This document shows positions 7,378-16,058 of a stretch of 64,000 nt of DNA, one piece after another. This DNA is from Stenotrophomonas sp. 24(2023) (GTDB lineage Bacteria; Pseudomonadota; Gammaproteobacteria; Xanthomonadales; Xanthomonadaceae). The stretch lies in contig NZ_CP133160.1 in the NCBI RefSeq assembly GCF_030913365.1, positions 2,766,001 to 2,830,000 of the forward strand, given 5' to 3'. Below the pieces are notes generated by a model that worked only from the letters and a program-made list of their open reading frames with translations, did no database searches and had not been told where the DNA came from. Positions within the stretch are counted from its first letter, which is position 1. Each line of letters begins with the position of its first letter. The position numbers and the translations under genes were made by a program.

Positions 7378-9540
7378 ATGCGCTCGAACCTCCTTGCCTT
7401 CTCCGTCGTTGCCAGCCTGGGGCTGGTCCAGGTCGCCCATGCCGCTGAAGGCATGTGGGTGCCGCAGCAGCTGCCGGAAATCGCCGGTCCGCTGCAGAAG
7501 GCTGGCCTGAAGCTGTCCCCGCAGCAGCTGGCCGACCTGACCGGCGACCCGATGGGCGCGGTGGTCGCACTCGGCGGCTGCACTGCCAGCTTCGTGTCCC
7601 CGCAGGGCCTGGTGGTGACCAACCACCACTGCGCCTACGGTGCCATCCAGCTGAATTCGACCGCCGAGAAGAACCTGATCAAGGACGGCTTCAACGCGCC
7701 GGCCCTGAAGGACGAACTGAGCGCCGGCCCGAACGCCCGCGTGTTCGTGCTCGACCAGATCACCGACGTCACCGCCCAGGCCAAGGCCGCGATCGCCGCG
7801 GCCGGCAAGGATCCGCTGGCCCGCAGCCGCGCGCTGGATGCCTTCGACAAGGCCCAGGTGGCCGCCTGTGAAGCCGACGCCGGCTTCCGCTGCCGCCTGT
7901 ACTCGTTCTCCGGCGGCAACACCTACCGCCTGTTCCGCAATCTGGAAATCAAGGACGTGCGCCTGGTCTACGCGCCCCCGGGCAGCGTCGGCAAGTTCGG
8001 CGGCGACATCGACAACTGGATGTGGCCGCGCCACACCGGCGACTTCTCCTTCTACCGCGCTTACGTGGGCAAGGATGGCAAGCCGGCCGCGTTCTCGCCG
8101 GACAACGTGCCTTACCAGCCCAAGCACTTCCTGAAGTTCGCCGACCAGCCGCTGGGTGCCGACGACTTCGTGATGGTGGCCGGCTACCCGGGCCGCACCA
8201 ACCGCTATGCACTGGCCGGTGAATTCAACGAAACCGCCAGCTTCACCTACCCGACCATCGCCGCCCATTACAACGCGGTGCTGAAGCTGATCGCCGATGC
8301 CGGCAAGGCCGACGCCGACGTCAAGGTGAAGTACGCCGCCACCGCGGCCAGCATGAACAACGTGGCCAAGAACTACCTGGGCCAGCTGGAAGGCTTCAAG
8401 CGCATCGATGCGGCCGGCCAGAAGCAGGCCGAGGAAGCCGCCGTGCTGGCCTGGCTGAAGCAGCAGGGCGCCGCCGGCAAGCCGGCCCTGGCCGCGCACG
8501 CGCAGCTGCTCAAGCACCTGGACACCAGCAAGGCCACCCGTGAGCGTGACCTGTTCGTCAGCCAGTTCAACAACACCTCGGCGGTGAGTGCGGCCATCGC
8601 GCTGTACCGCCTGTCGATCGAGCGCACCAAGCCGGATGCGCAGCGCGAAGCGGGTTACCAGGACCGCGACCTGACCACCATCGAAGGCAGCCTGCGGCAG
8701 ATGGATCGCCGCTACGTGGCGAAGATGGACCAGCAGCTGCAGACCTACTGGCTGGACCAGTACGTGGCCCTGCCGGCAACGCAGCGTGACAACGCGGTGC
8801 TCAACACCTGGCTGGGTGGCAGCGATGCGGCTGCCGTGAAGTCGCTGGTCGGCAAGCTGTCGGGCACCGAACTGGGCAGCCTGGACGCCCGCCTGAAGTG
8901 GTTCAAGGCCGACCGCGCCGCCTTCGAGGCCAGCACCGACCCGGCGATCCAGTACGCCGTGGCGGCCATGCCGGCGCTGCTGAAGCAGGAAGAACAGCGC
9001 AAGATCCGCGAGGGTGAATCGCTGACCGCGCGCCCGGTGTACCTGCAGGCCGTGGCCGATTACAAGAAGAGCAAGGGCGAGTTCGTCTACCCCGATGCCA
9101 ACCTGTCGCTGCGCATCACCTTCGGCAACGTCATGGGCTACGGCAAGGACGGCGTGAAGTACACCCCGTTCACCACCCTGGAAGGCGTGGCGGCCAAGGA
9201 AACCGGCGAAGACCCGTTCGATTCGCCGAAGGCGCTGCTCGATGCGGTCAAGGCCAAGCGCTACGGCGGCCTGGAAGACAAGCGCATCGGTTCGGTGCCG
9301 GTGAACTTCCTGTCCAACCTGGACATCACCGGTGGCAACTCCGGCTCGCCGGTGCTGGACGCGCACGGCAAGCTGGTCGGCCTGGCGTTCGACGGCAACT
9401 GGGAATCGGTCAGCTCCAACTGGGTGTTCGACCCGGTGATGACCCGCATGATCGCGGTGGACAGCCGCTACATGCAGTGGATCATGCAGGAAGTGGCGCC
9501 GGCGCCGCAGCTGCTGAAGGAACTGAACCTGGCCAAGTAA
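7378..9540 (+). CDS. Secreted S46-family dipeptidyl-peptidase (DPP7 / DAP BII type)
   Basis: A 720-residue periplasmic or secreted serine exopeptidase that removes dipeptides from N-termini. Residues 1-23 are a signal peptide. The catalytic triad is visible as His84 in TNHHC, Asp222 in RHTGDFSF and Ser655 in GGNSGSPVLD; the spacing matches the triad I recall for Pseudoxanthomonas DAP BII. Residue 673 is Gly (LAFDGNWES), the state of DPP7-like enzymes that prefer hydrophobic residues, rather than the Arg of DPP11. The reading frame is open for 1.4 kb upstream, but the ATG at 7378 begins the signal peptide and is the real start. A terminator follows. It probably feeds peptide catabolism. Confidence 0.93.
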   Translation: MRSNLLAFSVVASLGLVQVAHAAEGMWVPQQLPEIAGPLQKAGLKLSPQQLADLTGDPMGAVVALGGCTASFVSPQGLVVTNHHCAYGAIQLNSTAEKNLIKDGFNAPALKDELSAGPNARVFVLDQITDVTAQAKAAIAAAGKDPLARSRALDAFDKAQVAACEADAGFRCRLYSFSGGNTYRLFRNLEIKDVRLVYAPPGSVGKFGGDIDNWMWPRHTGDFSFYRAYVGKDGKPAAFSPDNVPYQPKHFLKFADQPLGADDFVMVAGYPGRTNRYALAGEFNETASFTYPTIAAHYNAVLKLIADAGKADADVKVKYAATAASMNNVAKNYLGQLEGFKRIDAAGQKQAEEAAVLAWLKQQGAAGKPALAAHAQLLKHLDTSKATRERDLFVSQFNNTSAVSAAIALYRLSIERTKPDAQREAGYQDRDLTTIEGSLRQMDRRYVAKMDQQLQTYWLDQYVALPATQRDNAVLNTWLGGSDAAAVKSLVGKLSGTELGSLDARLKWFKADRAAFEASTDPAIQYAVAAMPALLKQEEQRKIREGESLTARPVYLQAVADYKKSKGEFVYPDANLSLRITFGNVMGYGKDGVKYTPFTTLEGVAAKETGEDPFDSPKALLDAVKAKRYGGLEDKRIGSVPVNFLSNLDITGGNSGSPVLDAHGKLVGLAFDGNWESVSSNWVFDPVMTRMIAVDSRYMQWIMQEVAPAPQLLKELNLAK

Positions 9541-9561
9541 GGCCGGTGGCCCCGGGGGGAC

Positions 9562-9580
9562 ATCCACGCAGGGCGTGGAT
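9562..9580. repeat. Degenerate SMAG-like palindrome
   Basis: ATCCACGC-AGG-GCGTGGAT followed by CTGC, where intact elements in this window have CTAC (the complement of GTAG). Arms are perfect, the terminal tag is mutated. Confidence 0.55.
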
Positions 9581-9624
9581 CTGCTCCCTCGGGCCATGCC
9601 CGGCTGGAATCGCCAGGCAATCCG

Positions 9625-9655
9625 AAACCCCGCGACGTCTGTCGCGGGGTTTTTT
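9625..9655 (+). terminator. Terminator after the S46 peptidase
   Basis: A 12-bp stem AAACCCCGCGAC / GTCGCGGGGTTT with loop GTCT and a six-T run. Confidence 0.88.
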
Positions 9656-9801
9656 CATGGGCGGCACCGGCCGTCCGGCACGCCAGTCATGCATGGGCCG
9701 GCACGAGCCGCAGGGCGCGGGGTATCATGGGCTTTCGGCCCGCATTCATCAGGACGATGCATCGGCGCCGGCATTCCTCTCCCCCAGGAACCCCAGTTCG
9801 C

Positions 9802-10446
9802 ATGCGCATCCTGCTTGCCCGCCACGGCGAAACCCCGTGGAACGCCGAAGGCCGCTACCAGGGCCAGATCGACATCCCGCTCTCGCCGATCGGTGAAGCC
9901 CAGGCCCAGGCTCTGGGTGAACGCCTGGCGTCGGTGGACATCACCCGCGCGGTGGCCTCGCCGCTGTCGCGCGCGCAGCGCACCGCGCAGCTGGCACTGG
10001 GCGCCGGTCGTGCCGACACCCTGTTGACCGAGCCGGACCTGCAGGAAATCGCCCACGGTGAGTGGGAAGGCCTGCTGGCCAGCGAAATCAATGAAAAGGA
10101 TCCCTCGCGCCTGCAGGCCTGGCGCGAGGAACCGGACACCGTGCTGATGCCCGGCGGCGAGTCGCTGCGGCTGGTGCTCGAGCGCAGCTGGCGTGGCCTG
10201 GCGCGTGCGGCCGAAGGCCTGGGCGAGCAGGACACCCTGCTGGTGGTCGCCCATGACGCGGTGAACCGGGTGATCCTGTGCAAGGTGCTGGGCCTGCCGA
10301 TTTCGCGCCTGTGGAGCTTCCGCCAGGCGCCGACCACGCTGAACCTGCTGGAAGGGCCGGACATCGACCACCTGGAAGTGGTGCGCCTGAACGACTGCGC
10401 GCACCACACGCCGTTCTTCGGCGAAGCCAAGCACCGCGCCCTCTGA
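9802..10446 (+). CDS. Histidine phosphatase family protein (phosphoglycerate mutase-like)
   Basis: A 214-residue member of the histidine phosphatase superfamily. LARHGETPWN near the N-terminus holds the phospho-accepting His8. RAVASPLSRAQRTAQLAL supplies the second Arg, the Glu of EIAHGEWEG follows, and VVAHDAVNRV gives the second catalytic His. Such proteins hydrolyse phosphomonoesters; CobC (alpha-ribazole phosphatase) and GpmB-like enzymes are close relatives, and the substrate cannot be chosen from sequence alone. I took the ATG of MRILLARHGE as the start because RHGE normally lies within ten residues of the N-terminus. folC begins 48 bases downstream. Confidence 0.85.
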   Translation: MRILLARHGETPWNAEGRYQGQIDIPLSPIGEAQAQALGERLASVDITRAVASPLSRAQRTAQLALGAGRADTLLTEPDLQEIAHGEWEGLLASEINEKDPSRLQAWREEPDTVLMPGGESLRLVLERSWRGLARAAEGLGEQDTLLVVAHDAVNRVILCKVLGLPISRLWSFRQAPTTLNLLEGPDIDHLEVVRLNDCAHHTPFFGEAKHRAL

Positions 10447-10494
10447 TTTCCCGTTTCCCGTACCTGCCGTAACCCCCTGCTGGACACCGCTGCC

Positions 10495-11766
10495 GTGACG
10501 AACACCCCGACCACCCTGGCTGACTGGCTGACCTACATCGAACGCCAGCACCCGGCGACCATCGACATGGGCCTGGACCGCGTACACGCGGTGGCCACCG
10601 CCCTGGGCCTGGGGCAGCCTGCGCGCCACACCATCACCGTCGGCGGCACCAACGGCAAGGGCTCCACCGTGGCCTTCATCGAGGCGATCGGCCGGGCTGC
10701 CGGCTGGAAGGTCGGCGCCTACACCTCGCCGCACCTGCTGCGCTACAACGAGCGCGTGCGCATCGATGGGCAGGAGGTCGACGATGCCACGCTGGTGGCC
10801 GCGTTCCAGGCGGTCGATGCCGCCCGTGGCGAAACCACCCTGACGTACTTCGAATACGGCACCCTGGCCGCGCTGTACCTGTTCGCCCGGGCCGGCCTGG
10901 ACCTGGCCGTGCTGGAAGTGGGCCTGGGCGGGCGCCTGGATGCGGTGAACATCGTCGATCCGGACGTGGCGGTCATCACCACCGTGGATATCGACCATGC
11001 CGAGTGGCTGGGCAACGACCGCGAAGAGATCGGCGCGGAAAAGGCCGGCATCATCCGTGGCTGGAAGCCGGTGATCCTGGGCGAGACCGACCCGCCATCG
11101 AGCGTGCTGCGCCGCGCCTACCTGCTGGGCGCCAACGCGATCCGTGGCGGCAGTGATTATTTCTACGAGCCGATCGATGCCCAGCGCTGGCGCTGGCGCG
11201 ATGTCGGCCTGCGCATGGAACTGCCGGTGCCGGCGCTGGCCGGCCCGATCCAGCTGGCCAATGCCGGTGCGGCCATCGCCGCGCTGCGCGCGCTGGATCG
11301 CCCGATGCCGCGTGCGGCCTGGGCGGCCGGCGTGGCCAGCGCCCGCATTGCCGGCCGCATGCAGGCCTTCGAGCGCGAGGGCGTGCAGGTGCGCGTGGAC
11401 GTGGGCCACAACCCGCAGGCCGCGACCCAGCTGGCGCGTTCGCTGCGCGCCGAAGCCGTGCCCGGCCGCACCCTGGCCGTCTACGCGGCGTTGCAGGACA
11501 AGGACGCCGTGGGCGTGGTGCAGGCCCTGCAGGAGGTGGTCGCGCACTGGGCGCTGGCCGGCCTGGAAGGGCCGCGCGCGCAGAACGCTGCCGACCTGGC
11601 GCAGCGCCTGGCCGGCACCGATGCCGCCAGCGGCACGCAGTACCCCGATGTCGAGCAGGCGCTGGCCGCCACCCTGGCCCAGGCGCGCCCCGGTGACCGC
11701 GTGCTGGTGTTCGGTTCGTTCCATACCGCCGCCGCGGCATTGCAGTGGTTGCAGTCTGCCGGCTGA
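10495..11766 (+). CDS. folC: Bifunctional dihydrofolate synthase / folylpolyglutamate synthase
   Basis: A 423-residue Mur-ligase-type enzyme that adds glutamate to dihydropteroate and to folates. The ATP-binding loop GGTNGKGSTVAFIE lies at 50-63. Downstream are TSPHLLRYNERVRIDG, the EVGLGGRLDAVN block, TTVDIDHAEWLG and AEKAGIIRGWKPV, all landmarks of FolC. The C-terminal domain carries VDVGHNPQA and ends at FGSFHTAAAAL. It starts at a GTG codon with a weak ribosome-binding site. It precedes the SPOR, cvpA and purF genes in the same direction, so folate-dependent purine synthesis genes are grouped. Confidence 0.95.
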   Translation: MTNTPTTLADWLTYIERQHPATIDMGLDRVHAVATALGLGQPARHTITVGGTNGKGSTVAFIEAIGRAAGWKVGAYTSPHLLRYNERVRIDGQEVDDATLVAAFQAVDAARGETTLTYFEYGTLAALYLFARAGLDLAVLEVGLGGRLDAVNIVDPDVAVITTVDIDHAEWLGNDREEIGAEKAGIIRGWKPVILGETDPPSSVLRRAYLLGANAIRGGSDYFYEPIDAQRWRWRDVGLRMELPVPALAGPIQLANAGAAIAALRALDRPMPRAAWAAGVASARIAGRMQAFEREGVQVRVDVGHNPQAATQLARSLRAEAVPGRTLAVYAALQDKDAVGVVQALQEVVAHWALAGLEGPRAQNAADLAQRLAGTDAASGTQYPDVEQALAATLAQARPGDRVLVFGSFHTAAAALQWLQSAG

Positions 11767-11846
11767 TCGGCGTTCAGCCAGTACCGACGCCGTCCCGTCC
11801 CGCGCCCGTATAATCGGGCGCATCTCCAGCCTGCCGCCTGCCTCAC

Positions 11847-12845
11847 GTGGATACCCCTCTGAAACAGCGTCTGATTGGTGCCATCGTCCTGGTGGCATTG
11901 GCCGTGATCTTCCTGCCCATGCTGGTCAAGGGGCCTGCCCCGGACAGCGGTGTCGCCAGCGTGCCGATCAAGGCCCCGCAGGCGCCGTCCGAGGGCGACT
12001 TCGAAACCCGTGAACTGCCGCTGCTCGCTCCGGCGGGTGGGGCCACCGGCCTGCAGAGCGGGCAGGCCGCCCCGATCAAGGAAACCGCGCCGGCCACGCC
12101 GCCGACCGTGGATACCTCGCCGGCGGTGGCTGCCGGCAACTACGCGGTCACCTTTGGCGCCTACGGCAGCCAGGCCGACGCCGATGCGGTCATCGCCTAC
12201 CTGAAGCGCTCGCAGCTGCCGGGCTTCACCGAAACGGCCACCATCAACGGCCGCCCGGCATGGCGCGTGCGCGTCGGCCCCTATGCCGACCGCGCCCAGG
12301 CCGAGGCCGCGCGCCTGCAGGCGGTGAAGGTGCGCGCCGACGTGAAGGCCGAAGTCATCACCCTGGATGCGGCACCGGCTGCCCCCGCGGCGGCCGCGTC
12401 GTCAACCGCCGCGGCCGCCGTCGCCAACCCGGTGCACAGCGAAGCGCTGCCGACCGTGACCCCGGCCAGCAAGCCGGAGCCCAAGCCCGAAGCGCCGAAG
12501 CCGGCGGCCAAGCCCGACCCGAAGCCCGAAGCGCCCAAGCCGGCCGCCAAGCCGGAAACGAAACCGGAGGCCAAGCCGGCCACCGCCCCGGCCGCCCCGG
12601 CCGCCAGTGGCACCGGCTTTGCCGTGCAGCTGGGCGCCTTTGGCCAGGCCAGCGACGCCGATGCCCTGCGCGACAAGGTTCGTGGCGCCGGTTTCAGTGC
12701 CTTCGTCGAACAGGTCCGCACCGAAAAGGGCACGCTGCACCGCGTCCGTGTCGGGCCGGTGGCGACCCGTGCCGAGGCCGAGCAGCTGAAGGCACAGGTG
12801 GCGGGCAAGGTCGGCGTCGCCGGCATGGTGCGCCCGCACCCGTGA
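11847..12845 (+). CDS. Membrane-anchored protein with two SPOR domains (DedD-like)
   Basis: A 332-residue inner-membrane protein. A single transmembrane segment lies at about 9-27 (LIGAIVLVALAVIFLPMLV), with a very short cytoplasmic tail before it. Two SPOR domains follow: one at about 98-175 (NYAVTFGAYGSQADADAV) and one at about 254-330 (GFAVQLGAFGQASDADAL). They are joined by a Lys/Pro/Ala linker built of repeats such as PKPEAPKPAAKPD. SPOR domains bind denuded glycan strands at the septum. Position after folC and before cvpA matches E. coli dedD, but E. coli DedD has one SPOR domain. The start is GTG. Confidence 0.85.
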   Translation: MDTPLKQRLIGAIVLVALAVIFLPMLVKGPAPDSGVASVPIKAPQAPSEGDFETRELPLLAPAGGATGLQSGQAAPIKETAPATPPTVDTSPAVAAGNYAVTFGAYGSQADADAVIAYLKRSQLPGFTETATINGRPAWRVRVGPYADRAQAEAARLQAVKVRADVKAEVITLDAAPAAPAAAASSTAAAAVANPVHSEALPTVTPASKPEPKPEAPKPAAKPDPKPEAPKPAAKPETKPEAKPATAPAAPAASGTGFAVQLGAFGQASDADALRDKVRGAGFSAFVEQVRTEKGTLHRVRVGPVATRAEAEQLKAQVAGKVGVAGMVRPHP

Positions 12846-12885
12846 TGGCGCCCGCGCGCCGCTGCGGCAGGATGGAGCGGGGCGC

Positions 12886-13641
12886 GTGATCGATCTCGTG
12901 CTGGGTGTGCTGATCGGCACGTCCGTGCTGTTCGGCTTCTTCCGCGGCTTCATCGGTACCGTTGTCGGGCTGCTGGCCTGGCTGGTGGCCGGCTGGGCGG
13001 CGCTCACCTTCGGCGAACCGGCCGCACGGGCCTGGGCGGCACCGGAGCTGCCCGGCAGCGGGCATTACCTGGCCGGTTACCTGGGCGTGTTCGTGCTGGT
13101 GCTGGTGGCGGTCAGCCTGCTCGGCCTGCTGCTCAAGGCGCTGGCCAAGCTGGCCCTGCTGGGAGGCGTGGACCGCCTGCTGGGCGGGGCGCTGGGCCTG
13201 GTGCGCGGGGTGTTCATCGCCTGCGTGCTGCTGGTGCTGGGCGGGTACACCGCGTTGCCGGGCGAGCCGGCCTGGCAGCAGTCCCAGCTGCGGCCGCTGC
13301 TGCAGCCCGCCGTGGGCTGGATGCAGGCCCAGTTGCCGCACCTGGAAGGCGTGCTGCCGCAGGCGGTGCCGCTGGATGGCCTGCTGCCGCAGGCGTTGCC
13401 CTTGCCCTTGGACGAAAATGCCCCATCTGCGATGCAGGAGTTGGGCAAGCCGGCGGCGACAGGCGATAATGGCGTCCTCAGTACGGTAGTGGCGGGCGGC
13501 AGATGGCTGCGGTCCGCGGCGCAGGAGCCCGGTGCGGCGTCCCCACTGCCCAGCAACATCGAGCCGGCGCCGGAGCGTCCGGCGCAGCCGGCTCCGGAAC
13601 GGAGTGGCACCCCCGGCCAGGCACGGCCCTCTTCCCTGTAG
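12886..13641 (+). CDS. cvpA: CvpA family inner-membrane protein
   Basis: A 251-residue protein with about four hydrophobic segments in the first 160 residues, starting [20 protein letters not shown] and containing [19 protein letters not shown], the CvpA signature. The Pro/Glu/Arg-rich tail after about residue 200 is longer than in E. coli CvpA (162 aa). CvpA is needed for colicin V export in E. coli and for envelope and purine-limitation phenotypes; its biochemical role is not settled. The GTG start at 12886 has GGAG eight bases upstream. purF follows 31 bases after the stop, the classic cvpA-purF pair. Confidence 0.9.
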   Translation: MIDLVLGVLIGTSVLFGFFRGFIGTVVGLLAWLVAGWAALTFGEPAARAWAAPELPGSGHYLAGYLGVFVLVLVAVSLLGLLLKALAKLALLGGVDRLLGGALGLVRGVFIACVLLVLGGYTALPGEPAWQQSQLRPLLQPAVGWMQAQLPHLEGVLPQAVPLDGLLPQALPLPLDENAPSAMQELGKPAATGDNGVLSTVVAGGRWLRSAAQEPGAASPLPSNIEPAPERPAQPAPERSGTPGQARPSSL

Positions 13642-13672
13642 ATGGGCGCACGCCCAGCGGAGACCTCGCATC

Positions 13673-15139
13673 ATGTGTGGCATCGTCGGAATCGTCGGCA
13701 ACCAGAACGTCGCCGGGCAGCTCTATGACGGTTTGACCGTCCTCCAGCATCGTGGGCAGGACGCGGCCGGCATCGCCACCGCCGATGGCACCCGGTTGCG
13801 CGTGCAGAAGGCCACCGGCCTGGTCCGCGACGTGTTCGATGCGCGCACCATGTCCACGCTGGAAGGCCGGGTCGGCATCGCCCATGTGCGTTACCCGACC
13901 GCCGGTTCGGAAGGCATGGACGAGGCACAGCCGTTCTATGTCAATTCGCCGTACGGCATCGCGCTGGCCCACAACGGCAACCTGATCAACACCGAAACCC
14001 TGCGCCAGCAGGTGTTCGAGCAGGACCGGCGCAACATCAACACCGATTCGGACAGCGAAGTGCTGCTGAACGTGTTCGCCTTTGAACTGGATGCGCAGCG
14101 CCAGCTGACGCCGGAAGCGGCCATCCGTGCGGTCTCGCACGTGCACCGCCGCTGCAAGGGCGGCTACGCGGTGGTCAGCGTGGTGCTGGGCCTGGGCCTG
14201 GTGGCCTTCCGCGATCCGCATGGCATCCGCCCGCTGGTGCTGGGCAAGCGCAGCCACGCCGAAGGCGATGAGTACATCGTCGCCTCCGAATCGTCCGCAC
14301 TGGACGTGCTGGGCTTCCAGCGCGTGCGCGACGTGCAGCCGGGCGAGGCACTGGTCATCACCGCGCGCGGCGAGCTGTTCTCGGAAATCTGTGCCGAGCC
14401 GGCCGAGCACACCCCGTGCATCTTCGAGTACGTGTACTTCGCGCGCCCGGATTCGATGATCGACAACGTGTCGGTGCACAAGGCGCGCATGCGCATGGGC
14501 ATCAAGCTGGGCGAGAAGATCCTGCGCCTGCGCCCGGACCACGACATCGACACCATCATTCCGATCCCGGACACCTCGCGCGATGCCGCGCTGGAAATCT
14601 CCAACGTGCTGGGCGTGAAATACCGCGAAGGCTTCATCAAGAACCGCTACATCGGCCGTACCTTCATCATGCCGGGGCAGGGGGAGCGGGTGAAGTCGGT
14701 GCGCCGCAAGCTCAACCCGATCCACCTGGAGTTCCGCAACCGCGTGGTGCTGCTGGTGGACGACTCGATCGTGCGCGGCACCACCAGCCAGCAGATCGTG
14801 CAGATGGCCCGTGATGCGGGCGCGCGCAAGGTCTACCTGGCCAGCGCCGCGCCGCCGGTGCGCTATCCGAACATCTATGGCATCGACATGCCGGCGGCCG
14901 AGGAACTGGTCGCGCACAACCGCAGCGTCGAAGAGATCGAAGCCCACCTGGGCTGCGACTGGCTGATCTACCAGGACATCGAGGACATGGAAGCGGCGGT
15001 GCGCGAGGGCAACCCGGCGCTGCAGCACTTCGATTCGTCCTGCTTCAACGGCCATTACCCGACCGGCATCGAGCCGGGGTACTTCGAGCGCATCCAGCAG
15101 CTGCGTTCGGACGATGCCAAGCACAAGCGCCGCGCCTGA
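13673..15139 (+). CDS. purF: Amidophosphoribosyltransferase
   Basis: A 488-residue enzyme for the first committed step of purine synthesis, making phosphoribosylamine from PRPP and glutamine. After Met removal, Cys2 ([13 protein letters not shown]) is the glutaminase nucleophile. The N-terminal Ntn domain continues with [12 protein letters not shown] and HNGNLINT. The PRPP-binding loop is [15 protein letters not shown] near residues 360-375. The open frame extends upstream of 13673 across the end of cvpA, but the Cys2 requirement fixes this start. The gene ends in KHKRRA, and the next gene is probably translated directly after it. Confidence 0.97.
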   Translation: MCGIVGIVGNQNVAGQLYDGLTVLQHRGQDAAGIATADGTRLRVQKATGLVRDVFDARTMSTLEGRVGIAHVRYPTAGSEGMDEAQPFYVNSPYGIALAHNGNLINTETLRQQVFEQDRRNINTDSDSEVLLNVFAFELDAQRQLTPEAAIRAVSHVHRRCKGGYAVVSVVLGLGLVAFRDPHGIRPLVLGKRSHAEGDEYIVASESSALDVLGFQRVRDVQPGEALVITARGELFSEICAEPAEHTPCIFEYVYFARPDSMIDNVSVHKARMRMGIKLGEKILRLRPDHDIDTIIPIPDTSRDAALEISNVLGVKYREGFIKNRYIGRTFIMPGQGERVKSVRRKLNPIHLEFRNRVVLLVDDSIVRGTTSQQIVQMARDAGARKVYLASAAPPVRYPNIYGIDMPAAEELVAHNRSVEEIEAHLGCDWLIYQDIEDMEAAVREGNPALQHFDSSCFNGHYPTGIEPGYFERIQQLRSDDAKHKRRA

Positions 15140-15149
15140 GGGCACGGCG

Positions 15150-15977
15150 GTGGTGGAAGCCGTGCCGGATGTCGGCGGGGACCTGCTGCGCGCCGCGCAG
15201 CAGTGCCTGGCCGAGGCCGATCCGCTGCGCAAGGTCGCGCTGACCCAGGCCTACGCCGCGGCGTTCCGCGCCGGTCGCCTGAAGGTGCCAGCCGATGCGC
15301 CGCCGGCTGAGCCGATCCGCATGCCGGGGCGGCCGCCGCAGCTGCAGCTGGTACACCCGCGCGAGGTGCCGCGGCGCAAGCTGGGCAGTGTGGCCGGGCG
15401 GGCGGGTTTCATCCATGCCATCGCCCATATCGAACTCAATGCCATCGACCTGGCCTGGGATGCGGTCTACCGTTTCCGCGGCCTGCCGGCGGCGTTCCTG
15501 GCCGACTGGGTCAGCTGTGCCGATGACGAATCGCGGCACTTCCTGATGCTGCGCCAGCGGCTGCTCGCGCACGGCCATGACTATGCGGATTTCCCCGCCC
15601 ACAACGGCCTGTGGGAAATGTGCGAGAAGACCGCGCACGATGGCCTGGCGCGCATGGCGCTGGTGCCGCGCGTGCTGGAAGCGCGGGGCCTGGACGTGAC
15701 CCCGGGCCTGATCGACAAGCTGCGTGGTTGCGGCGATGACGAAACCGCCGACGTGCTGGAGGTCATCCTGCGCGAGGAAGTGGCGCACGTGGCGGCCGGC
15801 TCGCGCTGGTACCGCTGGTACTGCGAACGTGCCGGGGTCGAGCCCCGCGCGCGCTTCAAGGCACTGCTGGCTGAATATGCCGGCGGCTACCTGCATGGAC
15901 CGTTCAACCTGGAAGCACGCCTGCTGGCAGGCTTCGACATGGACGAACTGGCCAACCTGGTCGAGCAGGCCGGCTGA
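15150..15977 (+). CDS. DUF455 family ferritin-like protein
   Basis: A protein of about 275 residues with a ferritin-like four-helix core. Likely di-metal ligands are the Glu/His of FIHAIAHIELNAIDLAWDA, the DDESRHF helix and the EEVAHVAAGSRW helix, arranged as in DUF455. Related proteins act on modified nucleosides or fatty acids, but the function of this family is unproven. I prefer the GTG at 15150 because GAGGG lies seven bases before it; an in-frame ATG at 15114 would overlap purF by 26 bases. The GAGGG itself overlaps the purF stop codon, so the two genes are probably translationally coupled. A SMAG repeat follows the gene. Confidence 0.82.
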   Translation: MVEAVPDVGGDLLRAAQQCLAEADPLRKVALTQAYAAAFRAGRLKVPADAPPAEPIRMPGRPPQLQLVHPREVPRRKLGSVAGRAGFIHAIAHIELNAIDLAWDAVYRFRGLPAAFLADWVSCADDESRHFLMLRQRLLAHGHDYADFPAHNGLWEMCEKTAHDGLARMALVPRVLEARGLDVTPGLIDKLRGCGDDETADVLEVILREEVAHVAAGSRWYRWYCERAGVEPRARFKALLAEYAGGYLHGPFNLEARLLAGFDMDELANLVEQAG

Positions 15978-15996
15978 CCGGCGCCGGCAGGTCCGC

Positions 15997-16019
15997 ATCC
16001 ACGCATGGCGTGGATCTAC
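15997..16019 (-). repeat. SMAG palindrome
   Basis: ATCCACGC-ATG-GCGTGGAT followed by CTAC, so the GTAG tag is on the minus strand. A second, tagless palindrome (CCACG..CGTGG) lies at 16037-16051, giving a dimer-like arrangement between two convergent genes. Confidence 0.85.
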
Positions 16020-16058
16020 CGGTGGCGGCAGCAGCGCCACGTCCTGCGTGGATGGACA

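Noticed and set aside
5947..9540. A single 1197-codon protein covering tdh antisense and the S46 peptidase
   Set aside because: The open frame upstream of 7378 is antisense to tdh. A signal peptide starts precisely at 7378, and the S46 family length fits from there.
13532..13672. N-terminal extension of PurF by 47 residues
   Set aside because: PurF needs Cys directly after the initiator Met for its glutaminase; the extension also overlaps cvpA.
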